NCBI RefSeq assembly: GCF_013414345.1
Contig: NZ_CP058670.1
Span: 1,736,001-1,800,000, forward strand
DNA: 64,000 bases
Direction of reading: 5' to 3'
DNA from: Microcella indica
GTDB lineage: Bacteria > Actinomycetota > Actinomycetes > Actinomycetales > Microbacteriaceae
Positions 16,505 to 25,524 of this stretch are shown piece by piece; the first letter of the stretch is position 1, and every line of letters begins with the position of its first letter. The translations under genes were made by a program, and so were the position numbers. The notes beneath the pieces were generated by a model. It made no database searches. It had not been told where the DNA came from and saw nothing but the letters and a program-made list of their open reading frames with translations.

Positions 16505-17922
16505 GAGTCGAACCCTAGCCCTACTGCGTCGAGCGTGCGAAGGAAAAGATTGCGGCGGCCCTCACGGTGGTCGGCGCGGTCGAGCGCCCAGCGCACCGAC
16601 TGCACCGCCGGGTAGGTCGCGGGCTCGGGCGGGAACGGCAGCGGCAGCTCGTTCACCATGCGCAGCGAGGTGCGCTCGGTCTGCTCGCCGGCGAGCTGGT
16701 CGAGCATGACGTTCGCCGCGAACCGGGTCGCCGCCACCCCGAGCCCCGTGAAACCCGCCGAGTAGGCGACGCGCCCCTGGTGGGCGGTCGCGTGGAAGGC
16801 GCAGAACCGGCTGCAGGTGTCGATGACGCCCGCCCAGCGATGGCTGAACCGCACGCCCTCGAGCTGCGGGAACGTCGTGAAGAAGTGGCTCGCGAGGGTC
16901 TCGAAGCTCTCGCGGCGATCGTCGTACTCCGGCTTGATGCGCCCGCCGAAGTGGTAGATGGCGTCGTAGCCGCCCCACAGGATGCGGTTGTCAGCGCTCA
17001 GCCGGTAGTAGTGGAACTGGTTGGCGCTGTCGGCGATGCCCTGCCGCCCCTCCCAGCCGATCGAGGCGAGCTGCGCGTCGGTGAGCGGCTCCGTCATGAG
17101 CACGTAGTCGTACACCGGCACGGTGTGCAGGCGGTAGCGCTTGAGCAGGGAGGGGAAGGCGTTGGTCGCGAGGGCGACACGATCGGCGCGCAGTGCACCT
17201 CCGGCGAGGATGCTCAGCTCGACCCCGTCCGCCTCCGCACGCAGGCCACCGACGGCCGAGAGCTCGAACACCTCGACGCCGGCATCGAGGCACGCTCGCA
17301 GCAGGGAGTCGGCGAGCTTGCCGGGGTGCACGAGCGCGGTGTCACGCGTCGACCACAGCCCGCCCTCGTACGTGGGCGAGTGCACCTGCTCGCGCATCGC
17401 GGCCGCGTCGTAGAACCGCTCGGTCTCGCCGTCGTGGGCGGCGGCGAGCTCGGCCACCTGGTATGGCTCGGTCGCGACGGCGAAGGAGCCGACTCGCTCG
17501 AAGTCGCAGGCCCACGCGCGATCGTGCACGGTGCGCTCGATCGCATCGAGGTTCTCCATGCCGAGGCGATCGAGCGTGTCGAGCTCGGTGGGGAATCGCG
17601 CTTCGCCGTTCTTCTCGCCGTGGGTGAGGCTCGCTTCGACGAAACCGCCGTTGCGGCCGCTCGCGGCCCACCCGACGCGCTTGCCCTCGACAAGCACGAC
17701 CCGCGCGCTCGGGTCGCGCTCCTTCGCGAGCAGCGCCGTCCAGAGCCCCGTGTAGCCGCCGCCCACGACGGCGAGGTCGGCGTGCAGCCGCCCGGTGAGG
17801 GCGGGCAGCGCCGGTCGCTCGGGCAGGTCGTCGAGCCAGAAGGGGGAGAGTCGCGAGCCCTCGAGGGCATCGGCGATGAGGCGGGCATCGGGGCGGGCGC
17901 GCTCGAACACGGTCGTGGCCAT
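16501..17922 (-). CDS. FAD-dependent amine/amino-acid oxidase-like protein (DAO fold, PuuB-like)
   Basis: 473 residues. The dinucleotide-binding motif VVGGGYTGLWTA (about 41-52) is followed by VGWAASGRNGGF, a hallmark of the gamma-glutamylputrescine oxidase/PuuB branch of the DAO family. The C-terminal half has the substrate domain with HRWAGVIDTCSRF and GFTGLGVAATRFAANV. The ATG at 17922 is preferred over an upstream in-frame site because the family region begins soon after it. It is coupled to the cupin gene by a four-base overlap. Likely oxidises an amine or a glutamylated polyamine; substrate is inferred from family only. Confidence 0.88.
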   Translation of the reverse strand: MATTVFERARPDARLIADALEGSRLSPFWLDDLPERPALPALTGRLHADLAVVGGGYTGLWTALLAKERDPSARVVLVEGKRVGWAASGRNGGFVEASLTHGEKNGEARFPTELDTLDRLGMENLDAIERTVHDRAWACDFERVGSFAVATEPYQVAELAAAHDGETERFYDAAAMREQVHSPTYEGGLWSTRDTALVHPGKLADSLLRACLDAGVEVFELSAVGGLRAEADGVELSILAGGALRADRVALATNAFPSLLKRYRLHTVPVYDYVLMTEPLTDAQLASIGWEGRQGIADSANQFHYYRLSADNRILWGGYDAIYHFGGRIKPEYDDRRESFETLASHFFTTFPQLEGVRFSHRWAGVIDTCSRFCAFHATAHQGRVAYSAGFTGLGVAATRFAANVMLDQLAGEQTERTSLRMVNELPLPFPPEPATYPAVQSVRWALDRADHREGRRNLFLRTLDAVGLGFDS

Positions 17923-17941
17923 GACTCCATCGTCGCACGCG

Positions 17942-17957
17942 TTATCCACCTGGACAA
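17942..17957. repeat. Imperfect inverted repeat TTATCCA-CC-TGGACAA
   Basis: Two 7-base arms with one mismatch lie in the spacer between the divergent FAD oxidoreductase and amylosucrase-like genes. The left arm resembles a DnaA box (TTATCCAC). It could be an operator for either gene. Confidence 0.35.
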
Positions 17958-17992
17958 CACTGTGCTGCGCGGGATGCTCACCGGAGCCGACC

Positions 17993-17998
17993 TAGACT
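17993..17998 (+). promoter_or_regulatory. Leaderless-type -10 of the amylosucrase-like gene
   Basis: TAGACT ends seven bases before the GTG at 18006 and supports that start. Confidence 0.6.
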
Positions 17999-18005
17999 GG
18001 CACCC

Positions 18006-19955
18006 GTGCCGCCCCTGACGAGCTGGCCGCGCGCGCTCGACGAGGTGCGCCGCCCCGAGACGACCGAGCAGGAGTGGGCCGGCTTCACCGCCCGCGTCGA
18101 GCGTGAGCTGCCCCGCCTGACGCGCCTCTTCACGCGCGTCTACGGCGACTCCGACCGCACGAGCCAGCACCTGACGGCCTTGCTCGTGCAGCTCGCCGAG
18201 TCATGGCAGGAGCGCCCCGACGACCTGCGCGCCCTCGACGCCGCCCGCGAGGACGACCCCGACTGGTTCCTCAGCAATCGCATGCTCGGGGGCGTCTGCT
18301 ACGTGGACCGGTACGCGACAGACCTCGAGGGCGTGCGCGCGCGCATCCCGTACTTCCAGGAACTGGGCCTCACCTACCTGCACCTCATGCCGCTCTTCCT
18401 CGCCCCCGAGGAGAACAGCGACGGAGGCTACGCGGTGTCGAGCTACCGCGAGGTGAGCCCCGCACTCGGCGACATGGCCCAGCTCACGTCGCTCGCCGCC
18501 GACCTGCGCGCGAGCGGCATCGCCCTCGTCGTCGACTTCATCTTCAACCACACCTCGAACGAGCACGAGTGGGCGCAGCGCGCTCTCGCCGGCGAGAAGG
18601 AGTTCGAGGACTACTACTGGGTCTTCCCCGACCGCACGATGCCCGACAGGTATGAGCAGACGGTGCGCGAAATCTTCCCCGACGACCACCCCGGCTCCTT
18701 CGTGCCGATCGGCGACGACAGCGGCCGCTGGGTGTGGGCGACCTTCCACTCGTTCCAGTGGGATCTCAACTACTCCAACCCCGCGGTGTTCCGCGCCATG
18801 GCCGGTGAGATGCTCTTCCTCGCGAACCAGGGCGTCGAGATTCTGCGCATGGACGCGGTCGCGTTCATCTGGAAGCAGCTCGGCACGAGCTGCGAGTCCT
18901 TGCCCGAGGCTCACCTGCTGCTGCAGGCCTTCAACGCTGTGTGCCGCATCGCCGCGCCCTCACTGCTGTTCAAGTCGGAGGCCATCGTGCACCCCGACCA
19001 GGTCGCCGAGTACATCTCGCTCGAGGAGTGCCAGCTCAGCTACAACCCCCTGCAGATGGCGCTCATCTGGAACTCGCTCGCCACGCGCGACGCCCGCCTG
19101 CTGCAGCAGGCGCTCGACCGGCGCCATGCTCTGCCGCCGGGCACTGCGTGGGTCAACTACGTGCGCAGTCACGACGACATCGGGTGGACCTTCGCTGACG
19201 AGGATGCCGCCGAGCTCGGCATCAACGGGTTCGAGCACCGGCGCTTCCTCAACAGCTTCTACGTGGGGCGGTTCCCGGGCAGCTTCGCTCGCGGCATCCC
19301 CTTCCAGGACAATCCGGCCACCGGCGACTGCCGCATCTCGGGCACCACTGCCTCGCTCGCGGGCCTCGAGACCGGCGACGCGGGCGGGCTCGACCGCATC
19401 CTGCTCGCCCACTCGATCGTGCTCTCGACCGGCGGCGTGCCGCTGCTGTACCTCGGCGACGAGGTCGGTCAGCTGAACGACCCCGACTGGGCCGAGGAAC
19501 CGGGCCACGCCGACGACAGCCGCTGGGCGCACCGCCCCCACTACCCCGCCGATCGCTACCGTGACCGTCTCGATACGACCACCGAAGCCGGGATGCTCTA
19601 CTCGCGCCTGCGCGCCCTCATCGAGCTGCGCGCCCGCACGCCGGAGTTCGCCGGCGGCACCCTCATCGGCTTCGACGCGAAGGTACCGAGCGTCGTGGGG
19701 TACCAGCGGCCGGGCTCGGCCGACGGCGTCGAGACGCTCGTGCTGTGCCTCGCCAACGTCGGCGACGACCCCGCGCGCATCGACCCGCTCACGCTCTCGG
19801 GAATGCCGTCGAGCGCCCTCGACCTCGTCACGGGCGAGCATCACGACCTGAGCCGCGGCCTCACGATCGCCGCGCACGGCTTCGTCTGGCTGCGCATCGT
19901 GCTCGAGCCGGCCGAGACGGCACCCCTCAGCGGCCCCGACGGTACTCGCCGCTAG
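18006..19955 (+). CDS. GH13 alpha-glucan enzyme, amylosucrase-like
   Basis: 649 residues. Catalytic (beta/alpha)8 barrel of GH13 with YLHLMPLF, DFIFNHTS, the nucleophile Asp283 in LRMDAVAFIWK, acid/base Glu325 in FKSEA, and Asp390 in RSHDDIGW. The spacing of these three matches Neisseria amylosucrase at a constant offset of three residues. The N-terminal helical domain and the RSHDDIGW motif favour amylosucrase (builds alpha-glucan from sucrose) over plain amylases. Trehalose synthase is a weaker alternative. GTG start is set by a leaderless TAGACT. No other sugar gene is adjacent. Confidence 0.9.
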   Translation: MPPLTSWPRALDEVRRPETTEQEWAGFTARVERELPRLTRLFTRVYGDSDRTSQHLTALLVQLAESWQERPDDLRALDAAREDDPDWFLSNRMLGGVCYVDRYATDLEGVRARIPYFQELGLTYLHLMPLFLAPEENSDGGYAVSSYREVSPALGDMAQLTSLAADLRASGIALVVDFIFNHTSNEHEWAQRALAGEKEFEDYYWVFPDRTMPDRYEQTVREIFPDDHPGSFVPIGDDSGRWVWATFHSFQWDLNYSNPAVFRAMAGEMLFLANQGVEILRMDAVAFIWKQLGTSCESLPEAHLLLQAFNAVCRIAAPSLLFKSEAIVHPDQVAEYISLEECQLSYNPLQMALIWNSLATRDARLLQQALDRRHALPPGTAWVNYVRSHDDIGWTFADEDAAELGINGFEHRRFLNSFYVGRFPGSFARGIPFQDNPATGDCRISGTTASLAGLETGDAGGLDRILLAHSIVLSTGGVPLLYLGDEVGQLNDPDWAEEPGHADDSRWAHRPHYPADRYRDRLDTTTEAGMLYSRLRALIELRARTPEFAGGTLIGFDAKVPSVVGYQRPGSADGVETLVLCLANVGDDPARIDPLTLSGMPSSALDLVTGEHHDLSRGLTIAAHGFVWLRIVLEPAETAPLSGPDGTRR

Positions 19956-19958
19956 GCT
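19953..19958 (+). promoter_or_regulatory. Candidate -10 of pepN
   Basis: TAGGCT overlaps the stop codon of the preceding gene. The implied leader is about 48 bases and contains AAGGAGG ahead of the GTG start. Confidence 0.4.
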
Positions 19959-20013
19959 GAATCGTCGCGGCCACGAACCGCGCATCGCCCTGCAGCCGAA
20001 GGAGGCCACACCC

Positions 20014-22557
20014 GTGCCCGGAGACAACCTGACCCGCGCCGAAGCGCACGAGCGCAAGAGCATTCTCGAGACCGAGAGCTACCAGGTCGCCCTCGACCTG
20101 ACGACCGGAGACGAGGTGTTCCGCTCGACGTCGACGGTCACCTTCACCGCGACGGCGGGCACGAGCACCTTCATCGATGCGATCACCCGCACCGTGCACA
20201 GCGTCGAGCTCAATGGCGAGCAGCTCGACCCGAACGCGGTGGCCGACGGCACGCGCATCCAGCTGCCGAACCTCGACGAGCACAACGTGCTCACCGTCGT
20301 CGCCGACCACGAGTACACCAACACGGGTGAGGGTCTGCACCGCTTCGTCGACCCCGTCGACGGCGAGGTGTACCTGTACTCGCAGTTCGAGGTGCCCGAC
20401 AGCCGACGAGTCTTCGCGGTCTTCGAGCAGCCCGACCTCAAGGCCACCTTCCACTTCACTGTCACGGCGCCGCAGAACTGGGTCGTCGTCTCGAACTACC
20501 CCGTCGCGACCCGCACCGAGCAGGGTGACGCCGCCACGACCGTCTTCGAGCCCACGAAGCCCGTCTCGAGCTACATCACCGCCGTCATCGCGGGCCCCTA
20601 CCAGAGCGTGCACAGCGAGCTCACGAGCAGCGACGGCCGTACGATCCCGCTCGGCATCTACGCGCGCGCCTCGCTCTTCGAGCACCTCGACGCCGACTAC
20701 ATCTTCGACATCACGCGCAAGGGCTTCGTCTACTACGAGGAGCAGTTCGGCGTCGCCTACCCCTTCGACAAGTACGACCAGCTCTTCGTGCCCGAGTTCA
20801 ACGCGGGCGCCATGGAGAACGCGGGCGCGGTGACGTTCACGGAGACCTACGTCTTCCGCAGCAAGGTCACCGACGCCATCAAGGAGCGCCGCGTCGTCAC
20901 GATCCTGCACGAGCTCGCCCACATGTGGTTCGGCGACCTCGTGACCATGAAGTGGTGGAACGACCTGTGGCTCAACGAGTCGTTCGCCGAGTGGGCCTCC
21001 ACGATCGCGACCGCCGAGGCGACCGAGTGGACGGAGGCGTGGACGACCTTCCAGGCCATGGAGAAGAGCTGGGCGTACAAGCAGGACCAACTGCCGAGCA
21101 CCCACCCCGTCGTCGCGACGATCAACGACCTGGAGGACGTGCAGGTCAACTTCGACGGCATCACCTACGCCAAGGGCGGCAGCGTCCTCAAGCAGCTCGT
21201 CGCGTGGGTCGGCCGCGAGGCCTTCTTCGCCGGTGTCTCCGCATACTTCCAGAAGCACGCCTGGGGCAACACCGAGCTGAAGGACCTCCTCGCCGAGCTC
21301 GAGACGACGAGCGGGCGCGAGCTCGGCACGTGGTCGGAGCAGTGGCTCGAGACCGCGGGCGTCAACACCCTGCGCCCCGAGCTCGAGGTCGACGAGTCGG
21401 GCGTCATCACGAGCTTCGCCGTGCTGCAGAGCGCGCACCCCGACTACCCGACGATCCGCCCGCACCGTATGGCGATCGGCTTCTACGAGCTGCAGGATGG
21501 TGCGCTCACGCGCACCCACCGCCACGAGCTCGACGTGGATGGCGAGCGCACCGACGTGCCCGAGCTCGTCGGCCGCGCGCGCCCCGCGCTCGTCCTCCTC
21601 AACGACGACGACCTGGCCTACGCGAAGATCCGCCTCGATGAGGCCTCCCTCGCCGTCGCGATCGAGCACCTCGCGGCCATCGAGAGCCCGCTCGCCCGCG
21701 CTCTCGTGTGGGGTGCCGCCTGGGATGCCACGCGCGACGCCGAGACGCCTGCGCGCGACTACGTGCGCCTCGTGCTCAACAACATCGCGACCGAGACCGA
21801 GTCGACGACCATTCGCACGACCCTCATGCAGCTCGCCGCCGTCGCCCGCACCTACGTCGACCCGGCGACGCGTGCGGCGATGATCGAGGAGGTCGCCGAC
21901 GCGCTGTGGCAGCTCGCCCAGGGTGCCGAGGCCGGCAGCGACGCACAGTTCCAGTTCGTGCAGTACTTCGCGAACCTCGCGGCAACTCCCGCGCACGGCG
22001 ACGTGCTCGCGGGTCTGCGCGAGGGCTCGATCACCCTGCCGGGGCTCGAGATCGACACCGACCTCGACTGGCTGCTGCTCGAGGGCCTCGCTCTCGTCGG
22101 CGCCGCGACGGCCGACGACATCGACGCCGCCCTGGCGAAGGACAACACGTCTAACGGCCAGCAGGCCGCCGCACGTGCGCGTGCGGCCCTGCCCGACGCC
22201 GCGAGCAAGCGCGCCACCTTCGACCACCTCGTGGGCGACGACACCGTGCCCAACGCGATCGTGCGCATGACGTGCCTCGGCTGGCAGCACGCCAACGACC
22301 CGAGCGCGTTCGACGAGCTCGTCGATCCGTACTTCGCCTCGCTCACGTCGATCTGGAACGACCGCAGCTACAAGATCGCCGAGTACCTCGTGCTCGGTCT
22401 CTACCCTGCTGCGCTCGCGAACCAGACCCTCGTCGACGCGACCCGTGCGTGGCTCGACGCGAACCCGGGCATCCCGGCCCTGCGTCGACTCGTGACCGAG
22501 AACCTCGCGGGAGTCGAGCGGGCGATCGCGGCGCAGGAGCGCGACGCGCGCGGCTGA
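20014..22557 (+). CDS. pepN: Aminopeptidase N, M1 zinc metallopeptidase
   Basis: 847 residues, typical of actinobacterial PepN. The GAMEN exopeptidase motif is at about 265-269 and the zinc site HELAH at 299-303, with the third ligand Glu in LNESFAEW about 20 residues later. An ERAP1-like helical C-terminal domain fills the rest. The GTG start is supported by AAGGAGG eight bases upstream. It removes N-terminal residues from peptides in the cytosol, downstream of Clp and other proteases. Monocistronic, with its own candidate promoter inside the end of the preceding gene. Confidence 0.96.
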   Translation: MPGDNLTRAEAHERKSILETESYQVALDLTTGDEVFRSTSTVTFTATAGTSTFIDAITRTVHSVELNGEQLDPNAVADGTRIQLPNLDEHNVLTVVADHEYTNTGEGLHRFVDPVDGEVYLYSQFEVPDSRRVFAVFEQPDLKATFHFTVTAPQNWVVVSNYPVATRTEQGDAATTVFEPTKPVSSYITAVIAGPYQSVHSELTSSDGRTIPLGIYARASLFEHLDADYIFDITRKGFVYYEEQFGVAYPFDKYDQLFVPEFNAGAMENAGAVTFTETYVFRSKVTDAIKERRVVTILHELAHMWFGDLVTMKWWNDLWLNESFAEWASTIATAEATEWTEAWTTFQAMEKSWAYKQDQLPSTHPVVATINDLEDVQVNFDGITYAKGGSVLKQLVAWVGREAFFAGVSAYFQKHAWGNTELKDLLAELETTSGRELGTWSEQWLETAGVNTLRPELEVDESGVITSFAVLQSAHPDYPTIRPHRMAIGFYELQDGALTRTHRHELDVDGERTDVPELVGRARPALVLLNDDDLAYAKIRLDEASLAVAIEHLAAIESPLARALVWGAAWDATRDAETPARDYVRLVLNNIATETESTTIRTTLMQLAAVARTYVDPATRAAMIEEVADALWQLAQGAEAGSDAQFQFVQYFANLAATPAHGDVLAGLREGSITLPGLEIDTDLDWLLLEGLALVGAATADDIDAALAKDNTSNGQQAAARARAALPDAASKRATFDHLVGDDTVPNAIVRMTCLGWQHANDPSAFDELVDPYFASLTSIWNDRSYKIAEYLVLGLYPAALANQTLVDATRAWLDANPGIPALRRLVTENLAGVERAIAAQERDARG

Positions 22558-22576
22558 GTTTCCTGAGGGGCCTGAG

Positions 22577-22582
22577 TAGGCT
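22577..22582 (+). promoter_or_regulatory. Candidate -10 of the MscS gene
   Basis: TAGGCT ends nine bases before the ATG at 22592, slightly longer than other leaderless spacings here. Confidence 0.4.
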
Positions 22583-22591
22583 GAGCGGCAC

Positions 22592-23569
22592 ATGAACGAC
22601 ATCGACTGGGCCGCGATCTGGCAGAACCTCGTCACCTTCGCCGTCACCTACGAGGCACCCCTGCGCATCGTCGGCGTGATCGTGGGGGCTGTCCTGCTGC
22701 GCTGGATTCTCCTCCTCTCGATCGGGCGCGTCGTCGACCGTGTCGTGTACGGCGTCAAGAAGGCCCAGAACGTCGAGCACACCACGGAGCTCTCGGCCTC
22801 GCCGCTGCACGCAGTGCGCGTCGTGCAGCGCACCCGCACGATGGGCAGCGTCACGCGCAACCTCGTCACGTGGGCGATCGTCTCGGTCGCCTTCGTGCTC
22901 GTGCTCAGCGAGCTCAACTTCTCGGTCACGGCGCTCATCGCCTCGGCGGGCATTCTCGGCGCCGCGCTGGGCTTCGGCGCGCAGAGTGTCGTCAAGGACA
23001 TGCTCAACGGACTGTTCATGGTGTTCGAGGATCAGCTCGGCGTGGGAGACATCGTCGACCTCGGGGAGGCGACGGGCGTCGTCGAGAATGTGGGCGTGCG
23101 GGTCACCCAGGTGCGCGACGTCAACGGCACCCTGTGGTTCGTGCGCAACGGCGAGATCCTGCGCGTCGGCAACAAGTCGCAGGGCTGGGCCCGCGTCATC
23201 ATCGACCTGCCCATCCCTTACTCGAGCGACGTGCACGCCGTCGAGGAGACGATGCTCGCCACCGCCAACGGACTCGCGCAGGACCCGGCGTGGAAGCGCA
23301 AGGTGCTCGAAGCCCCCGAGATCTGGGGAATCGAGTCGATCTCGGCGGAGGCGCTCGTCGTGCGCCTGGTCGTGAAGGTGCGCACCGCCGATCAGTGGGA
23401 GATCGCGCGCGAGCTGCGACTGCGCCTCAAGCTCGCCCTCGACGACATGGGCGTGAGCCTGCCCGCCCTCAACCGCGTCGTCATGGACGGCCTCGACCGC
23501 CCCACGGCGCGCAAGGGCTCGCCGCGCACGAAGCCCATCCCGCTGCCCGACGACGAGGCGCGCTCATGA
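22592..23569 (+). CDS. Mechanosensitive ion channel, MscS family
   Basis: 325 residues. Two N-terminal membrane segments (about 20-48 and 88-110) precede the pore-lining helix with the Gly/Ala packing pattern ASAGILGAALGFGAQ (about 118-132) and the conserved QSVVKDMLNGLFMVFEDQ. A cytoplasmic beta domain with GDIVDLGEATGVVENVGVR follows. It releases solutes on hypo-osmotic shock. Its stop overlaps the globin start (ATGA), and the globin in turn overlaps the broken FAD gene, so the three form one translationally coupled unit. Confidence 0.93.
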   Translation: MNDIDWAAIWQNLVTFAVTYEAPLRIVGVIVGAVLLRWILLLSIGRVVDRVVYGVKKAQNVEHTTELSASPLHAVRVVQRTRTMGSVTRNLVTWAIVSVAFVLVLSELNFSVTALIASAGILGAALGFGAQSVVKDMLNGLFMVFEDQLGVGDIVDLGEATGVVENVGVRVTQVRDVNGTLWFVRNGEILRVGNKSQGWARVIIDLPIPYSSDVHAVEETMLATANGLAQDPAWKRKVLEAPEIWGIESISAEALVVRLVVKVRTADQWEIARELRLRLKLALDDMGVSLPALNRVVMDGLDRPTARKGSPRTKPIPLPDDEARS

Positions 23570-23979
23570 GCCCCTCCTCGATCCCCGTCGGCCCCCCTGA
23601 CCCGTTCTTCGAGCAGGTGGGCGGCCACGCCACGTTCGAGAAGCTCGTGCGGCGCTTCTACGAGGGCATCCGCGACGACGAGGTGCTGCGACCCATGTAC
23701 CCCGACGACGACATGGAGGGCGCCGTGTGGCGCCTCACCGCGTTCCTCGAGCAGTACTGGGGCGGGCCGACCACGTACAGCGAGCAGCGCGGCCACCCCC
23801 GGTTGCGGATGCGCCACGCGTCGTTCCACGTCAACCCGGAGGCGCGCGACCGGTGGCTCGCCCACATGCGCGTCGCGGTCGACGAGCTCGAGCTCTCGCC
23901 GATGCACGAGGCCGCCCTGTGGGAGTATCTGGAGCGCGCCGCGCACGCCATGGTCAACACCTTCGAGGAGACTCCGTGA
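23566..23979 (+). CDS. Truncated hemoglobin, group II (GlbO-like)
   Basis: 137 residues. Starts with the FEQVGGHATFEKLVRRFYEGI helix that opens group II truncated globins. FLEQYWGGP follows, then RMRHASFHV with the proximal heme His, and a final helix WEYLERAAHAMVN. Actinobacterial GlbO proteins bind oxygen and are linked to redox or respiratory adaptation. The ATG overlaps the MscS stop by four bases, and its own stop overlaps the next GTG by four bases. Confidence 0.93.
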   Translation: MSPSSIPVGPPDPFFEQVGGHATFEKLVRRFYEGIRDDEVLRPMYPDDDMEGAVWRLTAFLEQYWGGPTTYSEQRGHPRLRMRHASFHVNPEARDRWLAHMRVAVDELELSPMHEAALWEYLERAAHAMVNTFEETP

Positions 23980-25505
23980 CCGGACGCTCCGACGCGATCG
24001 TCATCGGCGCTGGCCTCGCCGGGCTCGTGGCCGCCGCCGAGCTCGTGGAGGCCGGCAAGCGCGTCACGATCGTCGACCAGGAGCCCGAGGCGACGTTCGG
24101 CGGGCAGGCGTGGTGGTCGTTCGGCGGGGTGTTCCTCGTCGACAGCCCCGAGCAGCGACGGATGGGCATCCGGGACTCGATCGAGCTCGCCCAGCAGGAC
24201 TGGGCCGCCACGGCCGGATTCGACCGACCGGAGGACGACCACGCACAGCAGTGGGCCGAGTCGTACCTCGACTTCGCCTCGGGCGAGAAAGAGGTCGTGG
24301 CTGCGCGCGAAGGGCGTGCGGTTCTTCCCCGTCGTCGGCTGGGCCGAGCGCAGCGGCGACACCGCCACGGGGCCCGGCAACTCGGTGCCGCGCTTCCACA
24401 TCGTGTGGGGCAGCGGGCCTGGCATCCTTGAGCCGTTCATCGCGACCGTGCGCCGCGGTGTCGAGGAGGGCCTCGTGACCCTGCTCTTCCGGCACCGCGT
24501 CGACGCCCTCACCGTCACCGACGGTCGCGTGACCGGCACGAGCGGCAGCGTGCGCGCGGCGTGGCCCGAGCGCCTCGGCACTCCCCGACGCGCATGATCA
24601 GCGGCGTGCCCGCCCACGTCGACGGGCGCGGGCTCGGCATCGCGGAGGCCGCCGGCGCGCGCCTCATCAACGGCGACCGCATGTGGCACTACGTGGAGGG
24701 CATCCAGAACCACAGCCCTGTGTGGGAGCGCCACGGCATTCGCATCCTGCCCGGCCCCTCCAGCCTCTGGCTCGACGCGACCGGGCGCCGCCTGCCTGCG
24801 CCCCTCTTCCCCGGCTTCGACACCCTCGGCACCCTCGAGCACCTGCGGCACACCGGGTACGACCACAGCTGGTTCGTCACGACGCAGACGATCATCGAGA
24901 AGGAGTTCGCCCTCAGCGGCAGCGAGCAGAACCCCGACCTCACCGGCCGCAGCGTGCGCGAGCTGCTGCGCCAGCGCCTCGGCAAGGGCGCGACCGAGCC
25001 TGTCGAGGCCTTCAAGAGGCTCGGCGCCGACTTCATCGTCGCCGACACCCTCCCCGACCTCGTGGAGCGCATGCGCGCCCTCGAACCGGATGCCCCGCTC
25101 GACGCGGTGCGCGTCTGCCAGGAGATCGAGGCTCGCGACCGGATGCTCGACAACGGCTTCGGCAAGGACGCCCAAGTCACGGCGATCCGCGGCGCGCGGG
25201 CCTACCGGGGCGACAAGCTCATCCGCGTGGCCGCGCCGCACCGCCTCACCGACCCCCAGCACGGCCCACTCATCGCCGTGCGTCTGCACGTGCTCACGCG
25301 CAAGAGCCTCGGCGGGGTGCAGACCGACCTCGACTCGCGCGCGCTGACGCCCTCCGGCGACGTGCTGCCCGGTCTGTACGCCGTCGGCGAGGCGTCCGGG
25401 TTCGGCGGCGGCGGCGTGCACGGCTACCGCTCGCTCGAGGGAACCTTCCTCGGCGGGTGCCTGCACTCGGGCCTGCGCGCGGGCCGCGCGATCGCGCGCC
25501 TCTAG
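23976..25505 (+). pseudogene. FAD-binding dehydrogenase (Rv0785-like) broken by two single-base shifts and an internal gap
   Basis: The GTG start overlaps the globin stop. The first part reads VIGAGLAGLVAAAE (FAD motif) up to FASGEK. There an extra A in GAAAG (about 24288-24290) shifts the frame, and the homologous reading continues as WLRAKGVRFFPVVGW. Near 24583-24587 a C missing from a C run restores the first frame at TRMISGVPAHVDG. The reading then runs intact through GEASGFGGGGVHGY to the stop. Between GTSGSV and AWPERLG about 35-40 residues normal for this family (the SGGIGGNHD region) are absent. The indels lie in homopolymers, so sequencing error is possible for them; the gap is harder to explain that way. 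Confidence 0.85.
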
Positions 25506-25524
25506 CCCCGCGTCGAGAGTGGCG

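Noticed and set aside
19927-22647. Open frame of about 900 codons on the minus strand across pepN
   Set aside because: Antisense shadow of a certain PepN gene; no recognisable domain.
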